A DNA stretch of 35,737 nt from positions 1-35,737 of the forward strand of contig JACVCS010000036.1 in assembly GCA_016741915.1 (NCBI GenBank). The letters are read 5' to 3'. Below, one piece after another: positions 1 to 8,887 of the stretch. Each line of letters starts with the position of its first letter. Within the stretch, counting starts at the first letter, position 1. Made by a program: the position numbers and the translations under genes. The notes under the pieces were generated by a model. It was not told where the DNA came from. It saw only the letters and a program-made list of their open reading frames with translations, and searched no databases. This DNA comes from Phycisphaerales bacterium. Lineage in GTDB: Bacteria; Planctomycetota; Phycisphaerae; Phycisphaerales; UBA1924.

Positions 1-3000
1 CGGGTGGGGTACGCGGTGCGGATCGAGCAGGAGAGCGGCGCGGGGCTGGGGCGGAATGGGGAGATGCTGAAGGTCGAGGGGCTGGCGGACCTTGGGGCGG
101 GGGCGGGTGAGTTCATTGCGTCGTCGATTGATCTGAGCAAGTGGCCTGCGGAGCGGATGCCGGGGAGTGTGCGGGCGTCGTACGCGGCGTTGAATATTGC
201 TGGGGATATTCCGCGGGCGAGCGTGCGGTATGGGAAGGTTGAGGGGGTGTCGGTGGAGTTGGCGCTGAAGGGTGTGGCGCTGGATCTGCCGATCGGTGCG
301 GGGCGGGCGGAGACGGGGGGGACGGTCAATGCGCGGGTGGAGGATGTGACGGGGACGGTTCGGCTTGGCGATGCGGGTGTGGACGCGGTGATCGATGGGG
401 TGGTGGAAGATCTGGCGATGAACGTGAAGTTCCGCAGCCGGGGGGCGCTGCCGGGCTCGGGGTATAGCGCGACGCTGGTTGCGCGGGACTTCAAGTTGCA
501 GAAGAACCCGCGGCTGTTGTTGTTTACGCCGGCGGTTGTGCGGAAGAACCTGGATCTGTTCGGCGGGCCGACGGCGGTGCTGGATGCGCAGATTGATCTG
601 GAAGGGACGGGCGGGGCGAGCGACAAGCGGTCGATCACGGGGACGATCATTCTGCGTGCGGGTGAGGCGGCGTTTGAGAACTTCCCGTACCCGATCAAGG
701 ACTTGCAGGGGAAGGTGCGGTTCGATGATGAGAAGGTTGAGATCGTTTCGCTGCGCGGGCGGGGCGAAACGGGGGCGACGCTGCTGGCGGAGGGGCGGAT
801 TGCGCCGATCACGGCGCAGTCGGGGCTTGATCTGCGGATCACGCTGACGGACTTGCCGATCGATGAGGTTCTGCGGGCGGCGGTGGATGCGGGGCAGGGG
901 AAGGGGATGCTGGATCTGATCTTCGACCGCTGGCAGTACGGGCGGTTGGTTGAGGCGGGGCTGGTGCAGACGCTGGAATCGCGTCAGGCGGTGGTGAAGG
1001 AGATGGGCACGCTCTTGATGAGCGTGGGCGGGAAGGAAGAGAACCTCAGCGCGGAGCAGCGCGAGAGGATGAGCGAACTGCGGCGCGCGGCGGAGCGGGC
1101 GGTTTTCAGCATGGGCGGGGTGATTGACCGTGCTGAGATTTACGTGCACAACGAGCCGGGGCCTTCGACGATGTATGACCGGCAGATCGAGGTGCGGTTC
1201 GGCACGGTGGGGTTGGTGCCGTCGGCGCTGGGGTATCCGGTGGTGGCGGAGGATCTTCGGCTGAAGATCGATGACAAGTGGGCGGAGATTCGGTCGGAGA
1301 AGATGCGGGGGCTCTCGGGTGGGCGGGCGAGTATCCGTGCGCGGGTGCCGCTGGGGCAGGTTGAGGCGGACGGGATTTACACCGCGGGTTCGACGGCGGT
1401 GAAGGTGGAGGCGTGGGATGTGCCGATTGATGATTTGGTGCTGCACGCGCTGCCGCGGACGGGGCAGTTTTCGGGGTTGCTGAGTGCGGATCAGCAGGGG
1501 CCGCGGCTGGGGACGATCAGCGAGCCTGAGGATTTGGAGTTGGTGGGTCTGGACGCGGGGGATGTGCTGCGGAATCTTGGGGTGCGCGGGAGTGTGAATC
1601 TGGAGGGCGTGCTGGGTGCTGAGGCTGGGGGAGAGGATCGGTACAGCGTGAAGGTGGGGTTCACGGGGCTGAGCGCCTCGCCCAAGCGCGGGTTGATCAA
1701 GGACGATCTGGGGCATGCGAAGCCGGGGCGGGTGGCGCTGAAGGACGTTTCGGGGAGCATCCGCGCGAACAACGAGGGGTTGGTGCTTGAGGGGCTGAGC
1801 GCGAAGGTGCTGCGGCTGGAGGGTGATGAGCGTGCGGCGGGGCTGGTTGGGCCGCCGGCACCGGTGGATGATGAGGCTGATCGGGTGATTGTGCATGCGT
1901 CGGTGCTTTTCGGGCGGGCGGATGATGGCGTGCCTGGGGAGTTGGAGGCGTTTGTCAAGGCGGAGCGGTTGGATTTGACGCTTGCGGTGGAGGATGTGGT
2001 TGCAGCGATTTCGCCGACGAGTGCGGAGCAGTTTGCTTCGGCGCGGAGGGCGTATGACCCATCGGGGCGGTTGAGCTGCGAGTTTGATGTCTTCGGGGTG
2101 ATGTATCCGGCGCCGCGGCGTGTGCGTGTGGACATGCGCGGTGCGGGGGGTGAGGGGCTGGAGGTGACGGCGCTGGGTGGGCGGTTGTCGGTGGATCACT
2201 TGGAGGGGACGTGGCGGTTGTCGGCGACGTTTACCCCGAGCGATACGGATAGCGTGCTGCGTGCGTCGGCGGATGGGCTGCGGGCGAATGTGTGGTTTGA
2301 TCGGCAGCTTGCCGGCGAGTTGGGGTTGGACGCGGATCTGAAGCTCGTGATCGATCCGGCGGGGGACGATCACACGCCGCGACCGTTGATCGATCGCTTT
2401 TCATTGAACCGGGAACTTCGGCTTGAACTGCGGAACGTGCGGGTTGAGTCGGAACTGCTGCGCCGGGGTGTGGAGCTTGGGGCGCCGGCGTGGGCGGCGA
2501 AGTTGCTGCGTGAGAAGAGCGTTGAGGGTTTGATCGATGCGGAACTGGCGATTGCGCATCGGTCGGACGAGTCGTTGATGAAGCACGCGGTGGAGCGGCC
2601 GGGCGAGGTGCTCAGCGCGTTCAGCAAGCGGTTTGAGCTCAGCGGGGCGGTGCGTGCGACGGAGCTTTCGCTGACGAGCCGGGGCGAGCGGGTGGAGATC
2701 TCGAACATCGCCGGGGAGGTGCGGTTCGATCCGCAGGGCGGGCGGTTTACCAAGCTTGTGCTGCTGTCTGATCGGTGGGAGGGGACGCTGGACGGATCGT
2801 GGAACATCGGGGCGGGCGCGGTGGATGTGCAGGCGCGGGTGGGGCTTGAGGCGCCGGGGCTTGAGAAGGACATGCTGGCGCTTTTGCCTGAGGAGATCGG
2901 CAAGGCGCTCGGGGGTGCGAAGGTCAACATCGGCGGCGGGCTGGCGCTGCGTGACGGGCGTTTGGCGATCAGTGCGCAGACGCAAGGTGAGCGGAAGGTG

Positions 3001-4209
3001 GCGGCGGGTTTCGATGGTGAGTTGCGGTTTGCGGGGCTTTCGGCGGATGTGGGGCTGACGCTTCGGCGGGCTTCGGGGTCGCTGAAGATCACTATCGAAA
3101 AACCCGTGACGCAGGAGACGGCGGTGGTGCGGTTGGGGCTCAACGCGCCGGGGCTGGTGGCGGGGCCTTTCACCGTGACGGATGCGTCGGCGAGTGTGGT
3201 TGTGAACCGTCCGGGGCGCGAGGGCACTCTGGAGTTGACTTCGCTGAACGGGCGGACGAGTGCCGGGCGGTTGAGCGTCGAGGCGCTTGTTGAACCCGCG
3301 GCGGCGGAGGGGCAGGGGCGGCGGTATCAGGCGGCGGCGACGCTTGCGGGTGTGCGTTTTGCGGAACTTCTGCGCGATATCAAACGGAACAACGAGGAGG
3401 CGGAACGGATCGCGAAGGGCGAGCCGCTGAATGCGTTTGGAAGTTCGCTGATTGGTGGCGCGGGCGGCGGGGTTGGCGATGTTGAACTGACGATTGATCC
3501 GACGAAGGCGGTGGGATTGCCCGCACCGGTGGAGGTCGGGTTGGGCGGGCGCGTTACGAGCGGGGTTGAGCCCGGGGCGGCGGACCTGACGCGGGGCTCA
3601 CTGGATGCGCGGCTGGCGATCAGCGGTGTGATCGGCGGGAACCAGATCGGTGAGCCGGTGCGGAGCGGTCGGGGTGCGGTGCGGATTGTCGGGGGTGATG
3701 TGGTGAAGGTGCCGCTGGTTGTGCCGCTGATCAAGCTGTCGGCGTTGCAGCTTCCGACGGACGAGCGGCTGGACTTTTTCCAGACGTCGTTCGAGTTGGA
3801 AGGAAATCAGGTGAGGTTGTCGGAGATCGGGTTGATGAGCGGGTCGGTGGCGGTGCTGGGATCGGGGGGTATGCGGCTGCCTGAGTTTGGGCTTGATTTG
3901 AGGCTGCAGACGAGTGCGCCGGGGATGCCGCTGGTTGGCGGGGTGCTGGATGTGCTGCGGAATCAGATTGTGACGACGACGGTGAAAGGGACGTTGAACG
4001 AGCCGTCGATCGGGACGGAGGTTTTGGCGAAGCCGCGGAAGTTCTTTGTGGGGCTGTTCGGCGGGGATCGGGGCGAGGATGGCGTGGACGGGAAGACGGA
4101 GGAGCGGCTGCGGCGTGAACGGCGGCGGGCGCTCGAATCGCTGACCGGGGCGGGTGTTGAGGGCGGTTCGTGGGTAGACTCTGGGCTCAAAGAAGAAGAA
4201 TCGAAGTGA
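1..4209 (+). CDS. AsmA/TamB-like large envelope protein, 5' end outside window
   Basis: The open frame runs in from the left edge, so at least 1,402 residues of the C-terminal part are visible and the true start is not. The protein is built of repeated beta-rich segments alternating short charged and hydrophobic strands, with no transmembrane segment in the visible part. Near the C-terminus it has the pattern seen in AsmA-like proteins: a stretch on regularising gain or loss of structure (LRLQTSAPGMPLVGG), then TTVKGTLNEPSIGTE and a final charged tail. AsmA, YhdP and TamB relatives of Gram-negatives are periplasm-spanning proteins thought to move phospholipids or help outer-membrane assembly. 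That role is inferred from family resemblance. It lies 10 nt upstream of the LOG gene and is probably cotranscribed with it. Confidence 0.65.
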   Translation, partial: RVGYAVRIEQESGAGLGRNGEMLKVEGLADLGAGAGEFIASSIDLSKWPAERMPGSVRASYAALNIAGDIPRASVRYGKVEGVSVELALKGVALDLPIGAGRAETGGTVNARVEDVTGTVRLGDAGVDAVIDGVVEDLAMNVKFRSRGALPGSGYSATLVARDFKLQKNPRLLLFTPAVVRKNLDLFGGPTAVLDAQIDLEGTGGASDKRSITGTIILRAGEAAFENFPYPIKDLQGKVRFDDEKVEIVSLRGRGETGATLLAEGRIAPITAQSGLDLRITLTDLPIDEVLRAAVDAGQGKGMLDLIFDRWQYGRLVEAGLVQTLESRQAVVKEMGTLLMSVGGKEENLSAEQRERMSELRRAAERAVFSMGGVIDRAEIYVHNEPGPSTMYDRQIEVRFGTVGLVPSALGYPVVAEDLRLKIDDKWAEIRSEKMRGLSGGRASIRARVPLGQVEADGIYTAGSTAVKVEAWDVPIDDLVLHALPRTGQFSGLLSADQQGPRLGTISEPEDLELVGLDAGDVLRNLGVRGSVNLEGVLGAEAGGEDRYSVKVGFTGLSASPKRGLIKDDLGHAKPGRVALKDVSGSIRANNEGLVLEGLSAKVLRLEGDERAAGLVGPPAPVDDEADRVIVHASVLFGRADDGVPGELEAFVKAERLDLTLAVEDVVAAISPTSAEQFASARRAYDPSGRLSCEFDVFGVMYPAPRRVRVDMRGAGGEGLEVTALGGRLSVDHLEGTWRLSATFTPSDTDSVLRASADGLRANVWFDRQLAGELGLDADLKLVIDPAGDDHTPRPLIDRFSLNRELRLELRNVRVESELLRRGVELGAPAWAAKLLREKSVEGLIDAELAIAHRSDESLMKHAVERPGEVLSAFSKRFELSGAVRATELSLTSRGERVEISNIAGEVRFDPQGGRFTKLVLLSDRWEGTLDGSWNIGAGAVDVQARVGLEAPGLEKDMLALLPEEIGKALGGAKVNIGGGLALRDGRLAISAQTQGERKVAAGFDGELRFAGLSADVGLTLRRASGSLKITIEKPVTQETAVVRLGLNAPGLVAGPFTVTDASASVVVNRPGREGTLELTSLNGRTSAGRLSVEALVEPAAAEGQGRRYQAAATLAGVRFAELLRDIKRNNEEAERIAKGEPLNAFGSSLIGGAGGGVGDVELTIDPTKAVGLPAPVEVGLGGRVTSGVEPGAADLTRGSLDARLAISGVIGGNQIGEPVRSGRGAVRIVGGDVVKVPLVVPLIKLSALQLPTDERLDFFQTSFELEGNQVRLSEIGLMSGSVAVLGSGGMRLPEFGLDLRLQTSAPGMPLVGGVLDVLRNQIVTTTVKGTLNEPSIGTEVLAKPRKFFVGLFGGDRGEDGVDGKTEERLRRERRRALESLTGAGVEGGSWVDSGLKEEESK

Positions 4210-4219
4210 ACCGGGGGCG

Positions 4220-5359
4220 ATGGGAAGAGCAAAGAAGAGGCAGAACGTGAGCAACCACAACAGGCAAGAGCTGGACCCCGTAACACCGGCAGAACTTTCC
4301 AGAACGGACGGCAACGAGCCAGCACCGCAGCGTCGGGCGGACGAGCCGGAGATCGCGGCTCGGATTGATGCGTTGATCAAGGACATGGGCGGGGTGCCGG
4401 CGAACTTTGAGTCGCGGCTGATCCATGATCTGATCGCTTCAGGGCTGAAGCTCATCCCGGATAAGCGGAACACGGGGGAGCTCAAGCTCATCACCGCGGC
4501 GGTGAAGGAGCTGCGCTACGCGTTCAATGTCTTCGGCAAGTATCCCGACCCGCACAAGGTGACGATCTTCGGTTCGGCGCGGACGCCCAAGGACCACCCG
4601 GATTATGCGGCGACGGTGGAGTTCAGCCGATTCATGGCCGAGCGCGGGTGGATGGTGATCACCGGCGCGGGCGGGGGGATCATGGAAGCGGGGCACGTTG
4701 GCCCGGGGCGTGAGAAGAGCTTTGGCGTGGCGATCCGTCTGCCCTTTGAGCAGACGACCAACGAGGTGATCGCGGGTGACAGCAAGCTGATCACGTTCCG
4801 CTACTTCTTCACGCGGAAGCTCATGTTCATCTCGCAGGCGGAGGCGGTTGCGCTCTTCCCGGGCGGGTTCGGGACGATGGACGAGGCGTTTGAAGTGCTG
4901 ACGCTGATCCAGACGGGGAAGGCGTCGATGGTGCCGATTGTCATGTGCGAGGGCGCGGGCGAGACGTACTGGGAGGATTTCCTGCGGTTCATCAAGAGCG
5001 GGCTGCTGACGCGGAAGTGGATCAGCCCGGAGGATCTGAATCTGCTGTACCTGGCGAAGAGCCCCAGGGACGCGGCGGACCACATCGCGAAGTTCTATCA
5101 GAACTACCACTCGTCGCGGTATGTGCGGGACGATCTGGTGATCCGCATGAAGAAGCGGCTGAAGGACGAGGACGTGGCGAAGCTGAGCACGGAGTTTGCG
5201 AAACTGATCAAGTCGGGCACGATGACGCAGCGCGGGCCGTACGAGGTTGAGGACGATCACCTTGATCTGCCGCGGCTGGCGTTTACGCATACGCGGCGGG
5301 ACTTCGGGCTTGTGCGGGCGCTGATCGACAAGATCAATGATCTTCCGACGGTGGGTTGA
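4220..5359 (+). CDS. LOG-family Rossmann-fold protein (TIGR00730 type)
   Basis: A 379-residue protein. After a basic, low-complexity N-terminus of about 90 residues, it has the features of the LOG / 'putative lysine decarboxylase' fold: GSAR near residue 118, ITGAGGGIMEAG near residues 149-160, and the signature PGGFGTMDE near residues 214-222. In characterised LOG proteins this signature binds nucleotide and supports phosphoribohydrolase activity that releases cytokinin-type bases from their monophosphates. In bacteria the substrate is often just a nucleoside monophosphate. It is longer than simple LOG proteins (about 190 residues) because of N- and C-terminal extensions, as in the longer TIGR00730-like forms. 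It starts 10 nt after the stop of the AsmA-like gene, consistent with an operon. Substrate is unknown. Confidence 0.85.
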   Translation: MGRAKKRQNVSNHNRQELDPVTPAELSRTDGNEPAPQRRADEPEIAARIDALIKDMGGVPANFESRLIHDLIASGLKLIPDKRNTGELKLITAAVKELRYAFNVFGKYPDPHKVTIFGSARTPKDHPDYAATVEFSRFMAERGWMVITGAGGGIMEAGHVGPGREKSFGVAIRLPFEQTTNEVIAGDSKLITFRYFFTRKLMFISQAEAVALFPGGFGTMDEAFEVLTLIQTGKASMVPIVMCEGAGETYWEDFLRFIKSGLLTRKWISPEDLNLLYLAKSPRDAADHIAKFYQNYHSSRYVRDDLVIRMKKRLKDEDVAKLSTEFAKLIKSGTMTQRGPYEVEDDHLDLPRLAFTHTRRDFGLVRALIDKINDLPTVG

Positions 5360-5423
5360 TCGGGCGTCGGTTTGGCGGGTTGAGTTGTCGCGGTGGATGC
5401 GGCGGGTTGATTGCGCGGTGAGG

Positions 5424-5452
5424 TTCACACCAGCGGCGCGATCCGCTATGCT
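5424..5452 (+). promoter_or_regulatory. Promoter of the methyltransferase gene, likely leaderless
   Basis: TTCACA (5424-5429), a 17-nt spacer and TATGCT (5447-5452) resemble a housekeeping sigma promoter. Only 6 nt separate the -10 box from the ATG at 5459, so transcription would begin at or next to the start codon. No Shine-Dalgarno is present. Confidence 0.5.
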
Positions 5453-5458
5453 CGCGCT

Positions 5459-6364
5459 ATGGCGAATGTGAAATCGAACGCTGCGCGGAAAAACGGGAAG
5501 AGCTCGCGGCGGAAGGGTGTGAAGCCGCCGCACGTCAATGAGCTGTACGAGGCGAGCGTTCAGGAGCCCGAGGCGGAGTTTGATTTTCTGGCGCAGGTGT
5601 GGAAGGAGCGGGTGACGCGGACGCCCGCGGGGAAGGGGCGAACGCTGCTGAGCGTTCGCGAGGACTTTGCCGCCACGGCGCTGAACTCGGCGTTCTGGGT
5701 GAACTCGGGGGTTAAAGCGAAGCAGGAGCGCAGGGCCATCGCGGTGGACTTTGATCCGTCGATGATCCGCGATGGGCATGCGCGGGCGGCGCGGTCGATC
5801 GCTGAGTCGCACCGAGAGCGGTTGACGCTGGTCGAGGCGGACGTGCGCGATGAGAAGCTGCTGAAGCTGCCCAAGGTTGATGCGGTGCTGGCACTGAACT
5901 TTTCGTACTGGGTCTTTCACACACGGAAGGACATGCTGGACTACTTCGCGAAGGTTCGCAGGGCGATCAAGCCCGGCGGTTTGTTCGTGCTGGATTTCTT
6001 CGGCGGGTCAGACGCGCACCGCGAGATCCAAGAGCGGCGGCGGTACCGGCGCTTCGGCGGCTACACGTACGTATGGGATCAGGAGTCGTACAACCCGGTG
6101 AGCGGGGCGTATGTGTGCAAGATCCACTTTGAGCTGAAGAAGCCGCGGAAGAAGTGGATCGGCGATGCGTTTACGTACCACTGGCGGTTGTGGGGATTGG
6201 CGGAGCTGCTGGAGATTCTGCGCGACGCTGGGTTTGAGGATGTGGCGGTGTACAGCGAGAAGGAAGATCGGAAGGGCGAGGGGACGGGGTTCTATCGGCG
6301 GGTGACGACGCTGCCGGCGGATCGGTCGTATCTGTGCTATCTCGTTGGCGGGGTTGGGCGGTGA
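5459..6364 (+). CDS. Class I SAM-dependent methyltransferase
   Basis: A 301-residue protein. I chose the ATG at 5459 rather than an upstream in-frame TTG because a promoter-like -10 box lies between them. After a basic N-terminus (KSNAARKNGKSSRRKG) comes a Rossmann methyltransferase core: motif I is the variant SVREDFAAT, followed by AVDFDPSMI (acidic residue that would contact the SAM ribose), VEADVRD, then DAVLALNFSYWVF and the KPGGLFVLDFFGG loop typical of class I enzymes. The C-terminal half has FTYHWRLWGLAELLEILRDAGF, common in small-molecule methyltransferases. The substrate cannot be told from sequence. The context, after LOG and before a prenyl synthase, does not define a pathway. Confidence 0.85.
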   Translation: MANVKSNAARKNGKSSRRKGVKPPHVNELYEASVQEPEAEFDFLAQVWKERVTRTPAGKGRTLLSVREDFAATALNSAFWVNSGVKAKQERRAIAVDFDPSMIRDGHARAARSIAESHRERLTLVEADVRDEKLLKLPKVDAVLALNFSYWVFHTRKDMLDYFAKVRRAIKPGGLFVLDFFGGSDAHREIQERRRYRRFGGYTYVWDQESYNPVSGAYVCKIHFELKKPRKKWIGDAFTYHWRLWGLAELLEILRDAGFEDVAVYSEKEDRKGEGTGFYRRVTTLPADRSYLCYLVGGVGR

Positions 6365-6477
6365 TTTTGGGGGCTGAAACGCACGGAACGGTGCTGCGTC
6401 GTGAACCTGGGCAAGCGTGAACGGGGGCGGGCGTGTAGGCCGTCGGGCGTGGTTTCTGGCACCTACGGTTTGGATCT

Positions 6478-7515
6478 ATGGCGACGCTGGTGGACATTCC
6501 GGAGGAGTTGATCCCGCTGCAGGGGTTTTTGGCCGAGGGAATGGGGCTGGTGGAAGGGCGGATGCAGAAGCAGCTTGCGAGCGATCTGCCGCCGGTGCAG
6601 CGGCTGTGCAAGCATGTGGAGCGGTATCACGGGAAGATGATCCGCCCGGCGCTGGTTTTTCTGTCGGGGCTGGCGAGCCGGGGTGAGGATCGGGTGCCGA
6701 CGGTTCATGATGAGAAGGCGGTGGTGATCGCGTCGGTGTGCGAGATGGTGCACCTGGCGACGCTCGTGCACGACGATGTGCTGGACGAAGCGGACACCCG
6801 GCGGCGGACGCAGACGGTCAACTCGCTGCGCGGGAACGAGGCGGCGGTGATTCTGGGGGATTACCTCTTCTCCGCGGCGTTCAACCTGTGCTCACAACTT
6901 TCGGACCAGCGGACGAGCTTGCGGATTGCCGAGGTGGGGATGACGCTGTGCGCGGGTGAGCTGTTGCAGCTTGACCATCGCGAGGATTTTTCGCTCGATG
7001 AGCCGACGTACTTTGAGATTGTCAAGCGGAAGACGGCGAGCCTGATCGGTGCGGCGTGCGAGCTGGGAGCGCGGCATGCCGTGGGGACGAGCGGCGAATC
7101 GCCCGCGCGGCTGGAGCGGTTCGGGATGGCGTTGGGCGTGGCGTTCCAGATTCAGGACGACCTGCTGGATTTGACGGGTGATCAGGCGGTGGTGGGCAAG
7201 TCGCTGGGCAAGGACCTTGAAAAGGGGAAGCTCACGCTGCCGATCATCCATCACCTCGCCTCGGCGGAGGCGACGCAGCGCGGGCGGACGCTGGCGATTC
7301 TGGCCGACGCGACGGGCGAGCGGTTCGGCGATGCGCACACGCGCGGCGGGCTGTTGCGGTCGGCGCTCGAGCAGACGGGCTCGATCGAGCATGCACGCGG
7401 GGTTGCGGAGGGGCTGGTGCGTGAGGCACGCGAGGCGATCGCTCCGCTGAAAGAGACGCCCGCGAAGAAGATGCTCAACCTGATGGCCGACGCGGTTGTG
7501 ACGCGATCGTGGTGA
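6478..7515 (+). CDS. Polyprenyl diphosphate synthase (trans-isoprenyl, long chain)
   Basis: A 345-residue protein of the all-alpha polyprenyl synthase fold. The first aspartate-rich motif is HDDVLDEADTRR (about residues 97-108). The second is FQIQDDLLDLTGD (about residues 223-235), followed by the lysine-containing loop GKSLGKDLEKGKLTLPII. These motifs bind Mg2+ and the diphosphates of the allylic substrate and isopentenyl diphosphate. Length and the small residues before the first motif (CEMVHLATLV) fit octaprenyl/heptaprenyl-type synthases, which make quinone side chains, rather than a short-chain FPP synthase, but chain length cannot be fixed by eye. The ATG lies 8 nt after a TACGGT -10-like box (6464-6469) and has no clear Shine-Dalgarno. 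Confidence 0.9.
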   Translation: MATLVDIPEELIPLQGFLAEGMGLVEGRMQKQLASDLPPVQRLCKHVERYHGKMIRPALVFLSGLASRGEDRVPTVHDEKAVVIASVCEMVHLATLVHDDVLDEADTRRRTQTVNSLRGNEAAVILGDYLFSAAFNLCSQLSDQRTSLRIAEVGMTLCAGELLQLDHREDFSLDEPTYFEIVKRKTASLIGAACELGARHAVGTSGESPARLERFGMALGVAFQIQDDLLDLTGDQAVVGKSLGKDLEKGKLTLPIIHHLASAEATQRGRTLAILADATGERFGDAHTRGGLLRSALEQTGSIEHARGVAEGLVREAREAIAPLKETPAKKMLNLMADAVVTRSW

Positions 7516-7618
7516 ACGGCGGGGCGTGGCGCGTGCGGGATTTCGGCTGATTTCTCGGGGTTGTTTCAACCCGGCGCGGGCGTGAAGATTGCGCACGCAG
7601 GCCCTACCCTCTGCGACT

Positions 7619-8695
7619 ATGAAGATCAGTGACAGCGGTGTGAGCGTGGCGGTGGTCGGTGCGACCGGTGCGGTGGGTGTTGAGATGCTCGCGGTGCTCG
7701 AGCAGCGCACGTTCCCGGTGCGCGAGCTGAAGCTGCTGGCCTCGGGACGCTCCGCGGGCAAGACCATGAAGTTCGCGGGTCGTGACGTCACGCTGGAAGC
7801 GTTGGACGAGCGTTCGCTGGCGGGTGTTGAGCTGGCGCTTTTCTCGGCGGGGTCGGGGATCAGCAAGCAGTTTGCGCCGGCGGCGGCGAAGCGGGGGACG
7901 GTGGTTGTCGACAACTCGTCGGCGTTCCGCATGGACCCGGGCGTGGCGCTGGTGGTGCCGGAGATTAATCCGCAGGCGATCCCGGGCAATGCGGGCAAGG
8001 GCGCGGGCGGCGGGTGCATCATCGCGAATCCGAACTGCTCGGCGATCATCATGGCGCTGCCGCTGACGCCCTTGCACAAGACGTGGGGGATCGAGCGTGT
8101 AGTGGTGAGCACGTACCAGGCGGCGAGCGGCGCCGGTGCGCAGGCGATGGAGGAGTTGCGATCGCAGACGCTCGATGTGCTGGAGGGCAGGCCCGCGAAG
8201 CCGAAGGTGTTTCATGAGCCGTACGCGTTCAACCTGTTCAGCCATAACGCGGCGGTGAACGCGCTCAGCGGGATGAACGGCGAAGAGGAAAAGATGATCG
8301 CCGAGACGCGGAAGATCTGGGGCGATGACGAGGTGAAGATCGCGCCGACGTGCGTGCGCGTGCCGGTGATGCGTGCGCACGCGCAGTCGATCAACGTGAC
8401 GCTGGCGAGCCCGGCGACGCTGGATCAGGTTCGTGAGGCGATCGCGTCGGCGGCGGGTGTGAAGCTGCTGGACGATCGCGCGGGGAACCTCTTCCCCACG
8501 CCGCTGAAGGCGAGCGGGCAGGACGACGTGCTGGTCGGGCGGTTGCGTGAGGACCTGAGCCAGACGCCGGCGCGGTTCACGCATGGCTCACCCACGCTGG
8601 GGTTTGAGATGTTCATCGCGGGGGATCAGCTCCGCAAGGGTGCGGCGTTGAATGCCGTGCAGATTGCGGAGTTGGTCTTTGCTGGTCGGTTTTGA
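7619..8695 (+). CDS. asd: Aspartate-semialdehyde dehydrogenase
   Basis: A 358-residue enzyme that reduces aspartyl phosphate to aspartate semialdehyde with NADPH, the branch point to lysine/diaminopimelate, threonine and methionine. The N-terminal NADP-binding segment is VAVVGATGAVGVEML. The catalytic cysteine is in NPNCSAI (Cys140 counted from this ATG), followed by VVVSTYQAASGAG. Substrate-binding arginine and histidine are in CVRVPVMRAHAQSINV. The start is the ATG at 7619, not an in-frame TTG at 7589: the TACCCT box (7605-7610) between them looks like a -10 element and the N-terminus then fits the family. Length is normal. It is followed by a convergent secreted protein gene and a repeat-bearing spacer. 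Confidence 0.95.
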   Translation: MKISDSGVSVAVVGATGAVGVEMLAVLEQRTFPVRELKLLASGRSAGKTMKFAGRDVTLEALDERSLAGVELALFSAGSGISKQFAPAAAKRGTVVVDNSSAFRMDPGVALVVPEINPQAIPGNAGKGAGGGCIIANPNCSAIIMALPLTPLHKTWGIERVVVSTYQAASGAGAQAMEELRSQTLDVLEGRPAKPKVFHEPYAFNLFSHNAAVNALSGMNGEEEKMIAETRKIWGDDEVKIAPTCVRVPVMRAHAQSINVTLASPATLDQVREAIASAAGVKLLDDRAGNLFPTPLKASGQDDVLVGRLREDLSQTPARFTHGSPTLGFEMFIAGDQLRKGAALNAVQIAELVFAGRF

Positions 8696-8721
8696 TTCTG
8701 GATAAAGGCGAAGACTGGGTT

Positions 8722-8749
8722 CACCACGGAGTCACGGAGAGCGCGGAGG
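8722..8749. repeat. CACGGAGTCACGGAG-type intergenic repeat
   Basis: Contains the phrase CACCACGGAGTCACGGAGAG, an internally repeating ACGGAG motif. From memory this phrase recurs between genes in planctomycete and related genomes; copies elsewhere in the genome cannot be seen here. It sits just after asd, next to the heptamer array. Confidence 0.4.
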
Positions 8750-8763
8750 GGAGGCACTGGGCG

Positions 8764-8833
8764 GAGAGCTGAAAGCTGAAAGCTCAGAACTCAAAGCTCA
8801 AAGCTCAAAGACCAATGCTCAGCACTCAGCACT
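8764..8833. repeat. Degenerate heptanucleotide tandem array
   Basis: Ten consecutive 7-bp units fit the frame GAGAGCT, GAAAGCT, GAAAGCT, CAGAACT, CAAAGCT, CAAAGCT, CAAAGAC, CAATGCT, CAGCACT, CAGCACT. The array lies between the convergent asd and the secreted protein gene. Similar period-7 arrays occur near the right end of the window. Confidence 0.8.
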
Positions 8834-8887
8834 GTCTTCGCGGCTTCTTCTCTTTCTTCCATTCCTTCGTTGAAGAATGCGTTGGTC

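Noticed and set aside
2370..3227. Minus-strand open frames inside the AsmA-like gene
   Set aside because: Serine/arginine/proline-rich translation typical of antisense frames; the plus-strand frame is continuous over 4.2 kb.
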